From the IMG/VR virus record IMGVR_UViG_3300048011_000498, positions 1 to 38,384 of that record: a stretch of DNA of 38,384 bases. One strand, 5' to 3'. The number at the start of each line of letters is the position of its first letter. Position 1 is the first letter of the stretch. Source of the DNA: a virus. Position numbers and translations under genes: made by a program. Below the pieces are notes generated by a model. It made no database searches, was not told where the DNA came from, and saw only the letters and a program-made list of their open reading frames with translations. This document shows positions 25,687-32,712 of the stretch, one piece after another.

Positions 25687-25700
25687 TTTACCAATAAATA
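25684..25700. repeat. 17-bp bidirectional promoter repeat, copy 1
   Basis: ATATTTACCAATAAATA. Minus-strand GGTAAATA (25685-25692) abuts plus-strand AATAAATA (25693-25700); each lies five bases from the ATG of its gene (25679 minus, 25706 plus). It matches copy 2 at 28129-28145 in 16 of 17 bases. Confidence 0.75.
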
Positions 25701-25705
25701 ATTAT

Positions 25706-26452
25706 ATGACATATATTATTGAAAACTTTTTTACACCTGAACAATGTAATACTGCTTTAGACACTATTAATAGTTTAGAAACAGATTGGAAAAAATGTCA
25801 TCATACTAGTATGTATATTTTAGGCAATAGTCTTTTTCGAAAGTTTAATATTAATAATGAAAACATAACCTACGGAACTTATTTTGACGATAATACATAT
25901 TTTTTTGAATCTGCAGAATTATTAAAAGAAAAATTAAAAACACAATTTAAAGAGGTAACCTATACTAAAAATTTTAGTCGTCCGGGATTTCAGTTAATAA
26001 AACGTAACGAAGATAGCCGTCCGTCAGTATGGCATTACGATAATATGATAACCTGTTTTCCTTACGAACTAGAGTTTAAAGACTATAATAATGATTTTTC
26101 TAATTATTTTGATGAATATTATATCTTTACTTTGATGTTATCAGACGAAATTGGAAGTTTTGACTACTATTCAGAAACAGAATCAACATTTGGAAAAGAT
26201 ATTTACCAAGCATCGACAATCACTCCTATATGTAAACAACATGTAAATCTGGTAGGCGACAACTGTTCTAATTTAAATTGTAATCTTAAAGATTATAAAA
26301 CACTTTATTATAATAAAGGTTCGTTATTAGTACAAAATGATCGTGTTCTGCACAGAGTTGGGAATAGAGATATCAACGGCAACAACACAATACGTGCTAC
26401 ATTGCAAACTTATGGAGTTGTTAAAAACGAAATTCTTTACTTGTTTTGGTAA
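25706..26452 (+). CDS. P4H-like Fe(II)/2OG oxygenase
   Basis: 248 residues. Begins like prolyl-4-hydroxylase-type enzymes (YIIENFFTPEQC). Ligands are HYD (H110, D112) in SVWHYDNM, the distal His in RVLHRVGNRD (H216) and a 2OG Arg (R230). Between them is an Asp/Tyr-rich insertion of about 70 residues. Single-gene cassette. AATAAATA stands five bases before the ATG with no ribosome site. The 3' end overlaps the convergent methyltransferase by 16 bases. Confidence 0.72.
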   Translation: MTYIIENFFTPEQCNTALDTINSLETDWKKCHHTSMYILGNSLFRKFNINNENITYGTYFDDNTYFFESAELLKEKLKTQFKEVTYTKNFSRPGFQLIKRNEDSRPSVWHYDNMITCFPYELEFKDYNNDFSNYFDEYYIFTLMLSDEIGSFDYYSETESTFGKDIYQASTITPICKQHVNLVGDNCSNLNCNLKDYKTLYYNKGSLLVQNDRVLHRVGNRDINGNNTIRATLQTYGVVKNEILYLFW

Positions 26453-27054
26453 ACGATAAAGGTAAAAAGCTCGTATCCTACTTTTTCTCTAAGGACATTA
26501 TAATTATATAAACGAGTTTGTTCTTTAACTTCGGATATATTATAAGCTGCTTTGAAAGAATTTTTTACATCGATGTCAAAATGATTTTGTATATATTTTA
26601 ATTTTTTAGGTCTTTCTAAATCGCATACTAAAATATTTTCTGATAGTGTATTAATTAAACTCCAAAAATTTTTGGTGTTGCTTATGTGATGTAATACACG
26701 ATTAGCAATTACAACATCAAATGTTCCTTTAGCATTGAAAAAATTATCTTGAATAACTGTTATACGATCTTGTAAATCGTTGTCACTAATATTTTTATTA
26801 GCTATTTTTATCATAGCACTACTGCCTTCGTAGCAAGTAGCAGTTAGATCCGGATGCACCTTGCATAGCTCTATTATAAAGTTTGCTGTTCCTGATCCTA
26901 AGTCAATAATAGAGCCTTGAAATATTCCGATATATGTGTTGTATATTTCTATAAATTTCGATAATGCATTTTCGTTATCTACAAGAGATTGATTATAAGT
27001 ACTGCATTGTTCTTCGCTCTCCATTAATTCGGGTTCAGGAATTCTTTTAAGCAT
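26437..27054 (-). CDS. Class I SAM-dependent methyltransferase
   Basis: 205 residues with a good class I core: IIDLGSGTANF (about 49-59), strand 2 ATCYEGSSAMIKIA, and strand 4 FDVVIANRVLHHIS. Strand 5 (NILVCDLERPKK) follows. The N-terminal ~45 residues form a helical lid. It starts at TAATG with the Tes-like radical SAM gene upstream, so the two are coupled and may modify one substrate in turn. Methyl acceptor unknown. Confidence 0.8.
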   Translation of the reverse strand: MLKRIPEPELMESEEQCSTYNQSLVDNENALSKFIEIYNTYIGIFQGSIIDLGSGTANFIIELCKVHPDLTATCYEGSSAMIKIANKNISDNDLQDRITVIQDNFFNAKGTFDVVIANRVLHHISNTKNFWSLINTLSENILVCDLERPKKLKYIQNHFDIDVKNSFKAAYNISEVKEQTRLYNYNVLREKVGYELFTFIVYQNK

Positions 27055-28100
27055 TATCGATATTTCTTTGGTAATGTATCAAACAACGATTTTCTTTCAT
27101 TGACTGCTCTATCTCTTAATATAACTTGATGTAATAGTGGACTTTTTGGTTTTCCTGGAACTACAGTTGCCCAAGACTCGGAATAGATTTCTTCAAAGTC
27201 TATTGTTTTAACATCGACCCATTTAATAAATCTATGTGTAATTCCGTTTATTCTTACCAAATAATGTGTGCGATTTCCGTTTTTTTCATCTACTTCCCAC
27301 GACCAACCTTTTTCATTACATACACGTTCTGCTGTTTTGACTAGCTCTGATAAGTAATGTTCTGGTTCATCTTCGTCTGGAGTGCGTCCAATTTCAACAC
27401 CTAGCTGTATTCTTGCATCGCTGCACACTCCCTTACGATGCCATTCTTGAATTTCTTCTAGAACATCATCTAGCTGATTCATAGTACCTAATGTGTAAGT
27501 AAAATTCTTAATAGTAAGTCCTAGCTCAATGCAGTTGTCTATGCCTATTTGCTGTTTTTTTCTAATAACACCACCGTTATAATCTGGATGGTTAAGACCA
27601 ATGGTCCATGTTAACCCTTCTATGCCTGCAAATTTTTCTGCATATGCACGTTTACCTAAATTTATTCCGTTAGTAACAACCATTAGCCATCTTGGCTTTT
27701 CAGTTAGTGCTTGTATATCTTTTACAATGTCTGGTAAGTCTTTTCTTGTTGTAGGTTCGGCTCCTACAAGTGCAATAGCCATATCATCTGGCAGTTTTTT
27801 AGTTTGGTTTATTATTGAAACAATTGTAGGATCTATTGACAGATTGTCTGGCATTTGATAACAATGGGGACAATCTAAGTTGCATCGATTAGTTATCTCA
27901 AACCAGAAAGTATTAGGCAATCTACGTTCATATTTGAAATTAAGATAAAACTCTGCATCTATTTCTACTAAACATTCATGGTATCCGTGCTCAGGACATG
28001 TTTTACTTAACCATATCTGGTTGTCTCTTTCAAATCGTACTGCTGGTACATGTCGATAACAGTGTTCACACATTGATAATGTATCTTGTAGTTTATTCAT
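27054..28100 (-). CDS. Tes/MJ0619-like radical SAM protein
   Basis: 348 residues. CEHC (C11, C14), TCPEHGY (C35, H38), core CNLDCPHC (C73, C77, C80) and GAEP as SAM loop. It is nearest to the protein at 23482, with shared stretches such as ITNRCNL and MPDN. GAG about seven bases before the ATG serves as a weak ribosome site. A minus-strand GGTAAATA about 30 bases upstream is part of a bidirectional promoter repeat. Followed by a coupled methyltransferase gene. Confidence 0.82.
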   Translation of the reverse strand: MNKLQDTLSMCEHCYRHVPAVRFERDNQIWLSKTCPEHGYHECLVEIDAEFYLNFKYERRLPNTFWFEITNRCNLDCPHCYQMPDNLSIDPTIVSIINQTKKLPDDMAIALVGAEPTTRKDLPDIVKDIQALTEKPRWLMVVTNGINLGKRAYAEKFAGIEGLTWTIGLNHPDYNGGVIRKKQQIGIDNCIELGLTIKNFTYTLGTMNQLDDVLEEIQEWHRKGVCSDARIQLGVEIGRTPDEDEPEHYLSELVKTAERVCNEKGWSWEVDEKNGNRTHYLVRINGITHRFIKWVDVKTIDFEEIYSESWATVVPGKPKSPLLHQVILRDRAVNERKSLFDTLPKKYR

Positions 28101-28128
28101 TAAGCACTCACATTTTAATTATATACTC

Positions 28129-28145
28129 ATATTTACCTATAAATA
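28129..28145. repeat. 17-bp bidirectional promoter repeat, copy 2
   Basis: ATATTTACCTATAAATA. Minus GGTAAATA (28130-28137) abuts plus TATAAATA (28138-28145). Here both genes have short leaders with ribosome sites, unlike copy 1, where both ATGs lie five bases from the octamers. Confidence 0.75.
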
Positions 28146-28163
28146 CCAGTGAGGAACAACGTT

Positions 28164-28850
28164 ATGGATTATGAATATTATTGGAACAATGTGCCAGGTG
28201 CTGGACTTTGTAGGAACAATTTAATCTACACTAGTTTAGTAAATACACAACAAACTGAATTTGTACAATGGTATTATAACGATCAAGGATATCATAAAGG
28301 ACAAAATCAAGTAGTTGATCCTGCACTAATGGAATCAAAATGGCTGCGCGAAGTTAAGTATATTACACAAATGAGTGAAAAATATCCCGAGTTAGTTCCT
28401 ATAATAAAAAATATTAGTCACACTGAAAGAAAATTACATTTAGAAATAGAAGGTCCTGATTTTTGGGAACTTGCAAAATGTGACCAAGCAAACTACGATA
28501 GTGTATTACCTGACTGGCAAGAACAGATGCTAGACATAATTCAAGCGCACAAGAGTCTAGGCATTTACAAATACAGTATGCATCCTAGCAGTTATTTTGT
28601 AGTAAATGGAAAGCTTAAAAGCATTAACTATTTTTTTGCGTATAATGAAGAAGAAGGTCCTATTAGCATAGCAGATCATTCTAGTCATATATACAGCACA
28701 CGGCAAGAAGAAATGCGTAAACACATTGAATCGTTAGGCATTGACTGGCATGCACCGCAGCCTTTAAATTTATTAGAACAACTATGTTGGGAGAGTTTTA
28801 GAAAGAACTTTCCTAATGACTTTATAGAGAAAGCTAAATGTATAAAATAA
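28164..28850 (+). CDS. Degenerate kinase-like protein
   Basis: 228 residues from ATG 28164; GAGGA lies eight bases upstream, so an in-frame GTG at 28149 is not used. Paralogue of 16178: same aromatic start (YEYYWNN), a Glu helix region (LREVKYITQM), a hinge-like LHLEIEGPDFWEL, a loop GIYKYSMHPSSYFVVNGKLK and SINYFF where an ID/DFG-like Asp would be. Asn replaces the Asp, and no HxD loop is seen, so kinase activity is doubtful. The fold call is tentative. Exact TATAAATA at 28138 drives this three-gene cassette. Confidence 0.45.
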   Translation: MDYEYYWNNVPGAGLCRNNLIYTSLVNTQQTEFVQWYYNDQGYHKGQNQVVDPALMESKWLREVKYITQMSEKYPELVPIIKNISHTERKLHLEIEGPDFWELAKCDQANYDSVLPDWQEQMLDIIQAHKSLGIYKYSMHPSSYFVVNGKLKSINYFFAYNEEEGPISIADHSSHIYSTRQEEMRKHIESLGIDWHAPQPLNLLEQLCWESFRKNFPNDFIEKAKCIK

Positions 28851-29392
28851 TCCCTTGGAGTGAAGACTTAGAATTATCTAAATTTTATGAAGGTGCTGCT
28901 GCACGTGGGTTTGAAAATAATTCATCTCAACATATGCTGGTAGATTGTTTTCGTAAAGAAGCTAAATGGCAAACTTGGATATTATATTATAATAATGCAG
29001 CAGTAGGAAGTGTAGCAGCACATACATTCGACGATGTTATGGGTCCTAATACATTTAGAGTTGCAGCTAGGACATGTGTGTTTACAGATAAATTACCGCT
29101 AGATAGTTTACGAACACGTAATCAGATTGTCACACATCAACATGCAACCGGACAATTTTTAATTCCTGCTTGTTTAGAATGGCTTCCAGAAGGAGCTAGA
29201 GCATTTATAACTTCTAACGAAAATGAAGCAGGCACACAGCGTATAGTACACAGAGTATTTGCTCCTGCTATGGAAAAGACAGGTCAAATGAAACGTATAA
29301 AAGATGTGTTTTATAGAGGCACCAATCAAACAGTGTGGGAAATTTTTCCAGACAAGTTTTTTGAAGAATTAAATAAACATCCTAGATGGTAA
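28838..29392 (+). CDS. GNAT-like protein
   Basis: 184 residues. The alternating pattern of an N-terminal helix (SEDLELSKFYEGAAARG), a strand pair (WQTWILYYNNAAVGSVAAHTFDD) and a later segment FITSNENEAGTQRIVHRVF recall an N-acetyltransferase (GNAT) fold, in which strand 4 and the NxxA helix bind acyl-CoA. The pyrophosphate loop (Q/RxxGxG/A) is not clear. It overlaps the kinase-like gene by 13 bases. Other reading: an unrelated conserved phage protein. Confidence 0.4.
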   Translation: MYKIIPWSEDLELSKFYEGAAARGFENNSSQHMLVDCFRKEAKWQTWILYYNNAAVGSVAAHTFDDVMGPNTFRVAARTCVFTDKLPLDSLRTRNQIVTHQHATGQFLIPACLEWLPEGARAFITSNENEAGTQRIVHRVFAPAMEKTGQMKRIKDVFYRGTNQTVWEIFPDKFFEELNKHPRW

Positions 29393-29405
29393 AGTGAGGT
29401 AAGTT

Positions 29406-30152
29406 GTGCAAGAAAGTGCAGAAGATTTTTTAAAACATTTAAAGAAAGATTTACATCAGCATATAGATGCTTTTAAAGAAAAAACTCGATCTTTTAAGAT
29501 AGGTCATATAGAGGATATTGATAAGTTTTTTGACGAATACTTAGGTAAACTATTTGACAGTAAAACTGATCAAAGAATTTTTGATTCTATTAAAACTTTA
29601 TGTTTCCTAGAACCGAGTCATGTAGAAGGTTGTAAAGCATTGCTTGACAGAATGGTTTTACTAGAACAAATGCCAAAAAATGCTGTAGTAGCAGAGATAG
29701 GTGTTGATAGAGGTCGTTTTGCAGAACGTATATACGAAGTTACACAACCTAAAAAATTACACCTAATCGACTTATATCAGTTTGATTATCAATTAGAGTC
29801 AATAAACGATATTTTTGTTAATAAAGAAAATATCGAAATACATCAATCAAATTCTAAAGAAGCGGGTAAATTATTTAAAGATGAATATTTTGATTGGGTT
29901 TATATTGATACTGATCATACCTATGAAACAACAAAAGCAGAACTTAATGCATTTTCATCAAAAATAAAGCCCGGCGGATTTATATCAGGTCATGACTACT
30001 TTCAGGTTGGTGTATCAAATGGGTTTTCATACGGTGTAATGAGTGCAGTACACGAATTTGTAGTTATCAATAACTGGAAACTATATGCTGTTACACTAGA
30101 ACCTTTAGAAAACCAAAGTTTTGTTATACAAAAGCCGGATAATCAAAAGTAG
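29406..30152 (+). CDS. Class I SAM-dependent methyltransferase
   Basis: 248 residues from a GTG at 29406; GAGGT ends five bases upstream. About 90 helical residues precede a class I core: VVAEIGVDRGRFAERI, KLHLIDLY, then FDWVYIDTDHTYETTKAEL and KIKPGGFISGHDYFQ. The DxDHxYE segment is characteristic of the methyltransferase group often linked to sugar or cephalosporin-hydroxylase-like methylation. Its 3' end overlaps the convergent TauD-like gene by 29 bases. Acceptor unknown; a glycan is plausible. Confidence 0.8.
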   Translation: MQESAEDFLKHLKKDLHQHIDAFKEKTRSFKIGHIEDIDKFFDEYLGKLFDSKTDQRIFDSIKTLCFLEPSHVEGCKALLDRMVLLEQMPKNAVVAEIGVDRGRFAERIYEVTQPKKLHLIDLYQFDYQLESINDIFVNKENIEIHQSNSKEAGKLFKDEYFDWVYIDTDHTYETTKAELNAFSSKIKPGGFISGHDYFQVGVSNGFSYGVMSAVHEFVVINNWKLYAVTLEPLENQSFVIQKPDNQK

Positions 30153-30915
30153 CACGATGTACACGTCTAGTATTCATTGAATCAAAATGTAGTCTTTTGT
30201 GTACACCCATCCACTGATCACTTAATGAAACATCACCAGTTTTCCATTCAAGTATGTGACAATACTTATCTTGTGTAGTAAAGTTGAATAATGGCTCGGC
30301 AATTTCTAAACTTTGTTCTCTAGTCATTCCTTCAAATCTTTCAAACTGATGCAAACTTAAAAATAATCCTGTTTCTCCAATCTGGTTAGTATGTACTAGT
30401 GGAAATGGCACATCATCGTATATTGTTCTATTTTTAAAATTTTCTTGTGTACGTTCTACACTATGATTAACATTACCAAATGTAATAACTTTTAAGTCTT
30501 TGATACGATCTTTTGTATCGCTGTCTAAGTCCTTGTATGCTTCTATAGTATTATTCCAAATAGTTGTACTACCTTCGACGCCTTGTTCTGCATATAACCA
30601 AGCAACACCCGAGCCAGGTCTAGCATGTGGGCTTTCGTTATGCCATAGCATTTCCTCTTTGTGTCCTGCTATACTATTTTCTGTTACAAGACCTATGTAA
30701 CCTTCTTTGTCTAATGCACTACGGTCAAATCCTGGAGTGTTAGGTTTGAATAACACGTATGGATTAGGAAACATTTTTACAATTTCTGCTTCTCTTTCTA
30801 CAGATAAGTTCTGATTTCTTATAGTAACAGCAGTGTGTTTTGCACACAAGTTAACAAGGTCTTTAATTTCTTGTGCAGTAGCAGTATTTAAATCAATGCC
30901 TTCAATTATTAGCAT
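30124..30915 (-). CDS. TauD/TfdA-family Fe(II)/2OG dioxygenase
   Basis: 263 residues. N-terminal AVTIRNQNLSVEREAEI matches the start of TauD-like enzymes. The metal pair is HNE (H92, E94; Glu for the usual Asp), the distal His is in QWMGVHKR (H239) and the 2OG Arg in RRVHRATF (R251). The LAVTENS-like VTENSIAGHKEEMLWHNE stretch is typical of the family. Such enzymes hydroxylate small molecules such as sulfonates, amino acids or alkaloid-like substrates. It overlaps the hexapeptide transferase gene by 14 bases. Confidence 0.82.
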   Translation of the reverse strand: MLIIEGIDLNTATAQEIKDLVNLCAKHTAVTIRNQNLSVEREAEIVKMFPNPYVLFKPNTPGFDRSALDKEGYIGLVTENSIAGHKEEMLWHNESPHARPGSGVAWLYAEQGVEGSTTIWNNTIEAYKDLDSDTKDRIKDLKVITFGNVNHSVERTQENFKNRTIYDDVPFPLVHTNQIGETGLFLSLHQFERFEGMTREQSLEIAEPLFNFTTQDKYCHILEWKTGDVSLSDQWMGVHKRLHFDSMNTRRVHRATFDYPAFV

Positions 30916-31663
30916 TATTATATCCTAACGTAGGAATATCATCCCATTTATTATTATCTAAATTATTAAACTCGTCAACAAATCTAAAAACGTTATCAAC
31001 AGAAAGTGTTTTTAATATGTCTAACTTGGCGTCCCACCATTTTGTTTTTAACAGCATCTCTTTAACATTATCAGGAAATCTATCTCTAATAACTTTATTT
31101 ACTCCGCCGACAATAGTATATGGTTCTACATCTTTAGTTATAACAGCATTTGCAGCAACGACAGCACCATGGCCGATAGTAACTCCGGGCATAACAATAA
31201 TACTGTCACCTAAATACACATCATTACCTATGATAACAGGCCTGGCATTCATTTCTTTAACATCAGTTTGTTCTCTAGTAATGTTTAGCATAGCAAGTTC
31301 TTTGTCGGTATAATTGCTTTTTTTAGCCATTATAGTATCAGGATTTATACTAACTCCTGAAAAATTATGCATACCGGCAGCAATAGTACAGCGATAACCT
31401 ATACCGCTATGTCTTCCTATAAAAATATTGCACCGCATATAGCCACTACTGCGTATACTCGAATATGCCCCAATAAAAATTTTGTTAGGTGCATCTTGAA
31501 AACTAGGAATATTATTCATTATTCCTTTTTCAAACAAGATTCCGTTTAGATAATTATCGTCTAACCTTCTTATTCTATGGAAGTCTAATTCATCTCTATT
31601 TAATATTTTGTCTGCATTAAGAGATGATTCGAAAAACAATTTTTGTTTAATTTCAATATTCAT
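30902..31663 (-). CDS. CatB-like hexapeptide-repeat acyltransferase
   Basis: 253 residues from ATG 31663. Left-handed beta-helix repeats are visible as FIGAYSSI, NIFIGRHSGIGYRCTIAAG, then a loop with the candidate catalytic His (GMHNFSG), and later PVIIGNDVYLGDSIIVMPG with VTIGHGAVVAANAVITKDV. The C-terminal VGGVNKVIRDRF is standard for the family. Acyl-CoA dependent O- or N-acetylation of a sugar is the usual activity. TATAAATA on the minus strand lies five bases before this ATG, so the ~65-residue longer frame to 31864 was rejected. Confidence 0.85.
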   Translation of the reverse strand: MNIEIKQKLFFESSLNADKILNRDELDFHRIRRLDDNYLNGILFEKGIMNNIPSFQDAPNKIFIGAYSSIRSSGYMRCNIFIGRHSGIGYRCTIAAGMHNFSGVSINPDTIMAKKSNYTDKELAMLNITREQTDVKEMNARPVIIGNDVYLGDSIIVMPGVTIGHGAVVAANAVITKDVEPYTIVGGVNKVIRDRFPDNVKEMLLKTKWWDAKLDILKTLSVDNVFRFVDEFNNLDNNKWDDIPTLGYNNANN

Positions 31664-31668
31664 AAAGA

Positions 31669-31676
31669 TATTTATA
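31669..31676 (-). promoter_or_regulatory. T4-type late octamer TATAAATA, leaderless spacing
   Basis: Exact TATAAATA on the minus strand with five bases (TCTTT) before ATG 31663. Confidence 0.65.
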
Positions 31677-31690
31677 CCCTGTATTAGGAT

Positions 31691-31698
31691 GATAAATA
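31691..31698 (+). promoter_or_regulatory. Late-type octamer GATAAATA, leaderless spacing
   Basis: Plus-strand GATAAATA with five bases (TGTTT) before ATG 31704. It lies inside the alternative upstream start region. Confidence 0.5.
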
Positions 31699-31703
31699 TG
31701 TTT

Positions 31704-32267
31704 ATGGATTGGAATAACATTAAAGCAGCAGCAGTAAATATTGATGTTGACTGCGAAAGATTAACACAAGAGTTAAAATCTATTCCAGAAGATTTATGGG
31801 ACAGTGGCAAAGATACTGTATCTAAAACTTCATGGAATACTATTTGGATAAGAACAAATGACATTACAGAATTTTCTGATTTTAAAACTGCAAAACGTAT
31901 TCAACATTCTGAATGGCAATGGAGAGATGATTTAAATATTACATATATAAAATCTTTAGTAGAATCACTGCCAATTAAAACTATAGGAATGATACGTGCA
32001 TTTATCTTAACAGGTCCTCTGCCGATTCATATAGATAGTAACTCTACTACACCAGAAGAACTTGATTACAATTTAGCATTAACTATAGCATCTAAACTAG
32101 AAGTGCCTATGACAATGGCCGGCGATATTAAAGTTAAGGAACACAATATATTTTTTAATGATAGTATTCCGCACGGCTTTCCAGACGCAGTAGGCACACA
32201 GATGAGTATAAGAGTCTTTGGAGATTTTGAGTACGATAAATTTGAAGTGGACACTGTGTATGAGTAA
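31704..32267 (+). CDS. Fe(II)/2OG oxygenase-like protein
   Basis: 187 residues from ATG 31704 (five bases after GATAAATA); ATGs at 31689 and 31698 are in frame, and a TAGGA lies eight bases before 31698, so that start is a real alternative. HID ligands (H109, D111) in GPLPIHIDSNS, a distal His in DSIPHGFPDAVG (H157) and R170 in QMSIRVFGDF. The fold matches the small protein that follows it, with which it overlaps by 8 bases. Target unknown. Confidence 0.62.
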   Translation: MDWNNIKAAAVNIDVDCERLTQELKSIPEDLWDSGKDTVSKTSWNTIWIRTNDITEFSDFKTAKRIQHSEWQWRDDLNITYIKSLVESLPIKTIGMIRAFILTGPLPIHIDSNSTTPEELDYNLALTIASKLEVPMTMAGDIKVKEHNIFFNDSIPHGFPDAVGTQMSIRVFGDFEYDKFEVDTVYE

Positions 32268-32712
32268 TTTAGAATATTTAGACTTGCCTAAAATACCAGA
32301 CTATTTACTAGTTGACATATATCAGACTATTAGAAATACTTCTGCGGCAGATAGGCACTCTAATAAAGAAGGCACGGATGCAGAAAAAAATGCTGCATGG
32401 AATAGTATAAAGGCAAGCGATAAGCTAAAACAGTTTGTAGCAACGTTGTTTCAAGAAGAACACGATGTTCATATTTTTGTTTTATCTGCAGACTTGCCTA
32501 TGCACAAAGATAATACAAGAGATGTAGCATACAACTATGTACTAGAAACAGGCAATGCTCTTACTAATTTTCACAATGATGACGGAAATGTAATAGAATC
32601 TCATTCTATTACTACCTTTCAGTGGCATAAACTAGATGTTTCGACATACCATAGTGTATCTATTCCGAATGGTCCTAGGGTAGTAGTGAGTGTATCAATA
32701 CACTGGGATTAA
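32260..32712 (+). CDS. Small Fe(II)/2OG oxygenase-like protein
   Basis: 150 residues from ATG 32260 in the overlap with the upstream gene. HKD ligands (H82, D84) in ADLPMHKDNTRD, distal His in STYHSVSIPNG (H131) and an Arg (R140) before VVVSVSIHW. It is among the shortest oxygenase-like proteins in the window and has only a minimal beta-helix core. Likely a paralogue of 31704. Its stop shares TTAA with the convergent AMP-ligase-like gene. Confidence 0.6.
   Translation: MSNLEYLDLPKIPDYLLVDIYQTIRNTSAADRHSNKEGTDAEKNAAWNSIKASDKLKQFVATLFQEEHDVHIFVLSADLPMHKDNTRDVAYNYVLETGNALTNFHNDDGNVIESHSITTFQWHKLDVSTYHSVSIPNGPRVVVSVSIHWD

Noticed and set aside
10-28100. RiPP pathway
   Set aside because: Radical SAM proteins with auxiliary clusters often modify peptides, but I found no precursor-like small gene with a ribosome site, no leader peptidase and no clear recognition domain.
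31664-31864. N-terminal extension of the hexapeptide transferase gene
   Set aside because: It runs through the divergent promoter region and the oxygenase gene on the other strand; TATAAATA lies five bases before ATG 31663.
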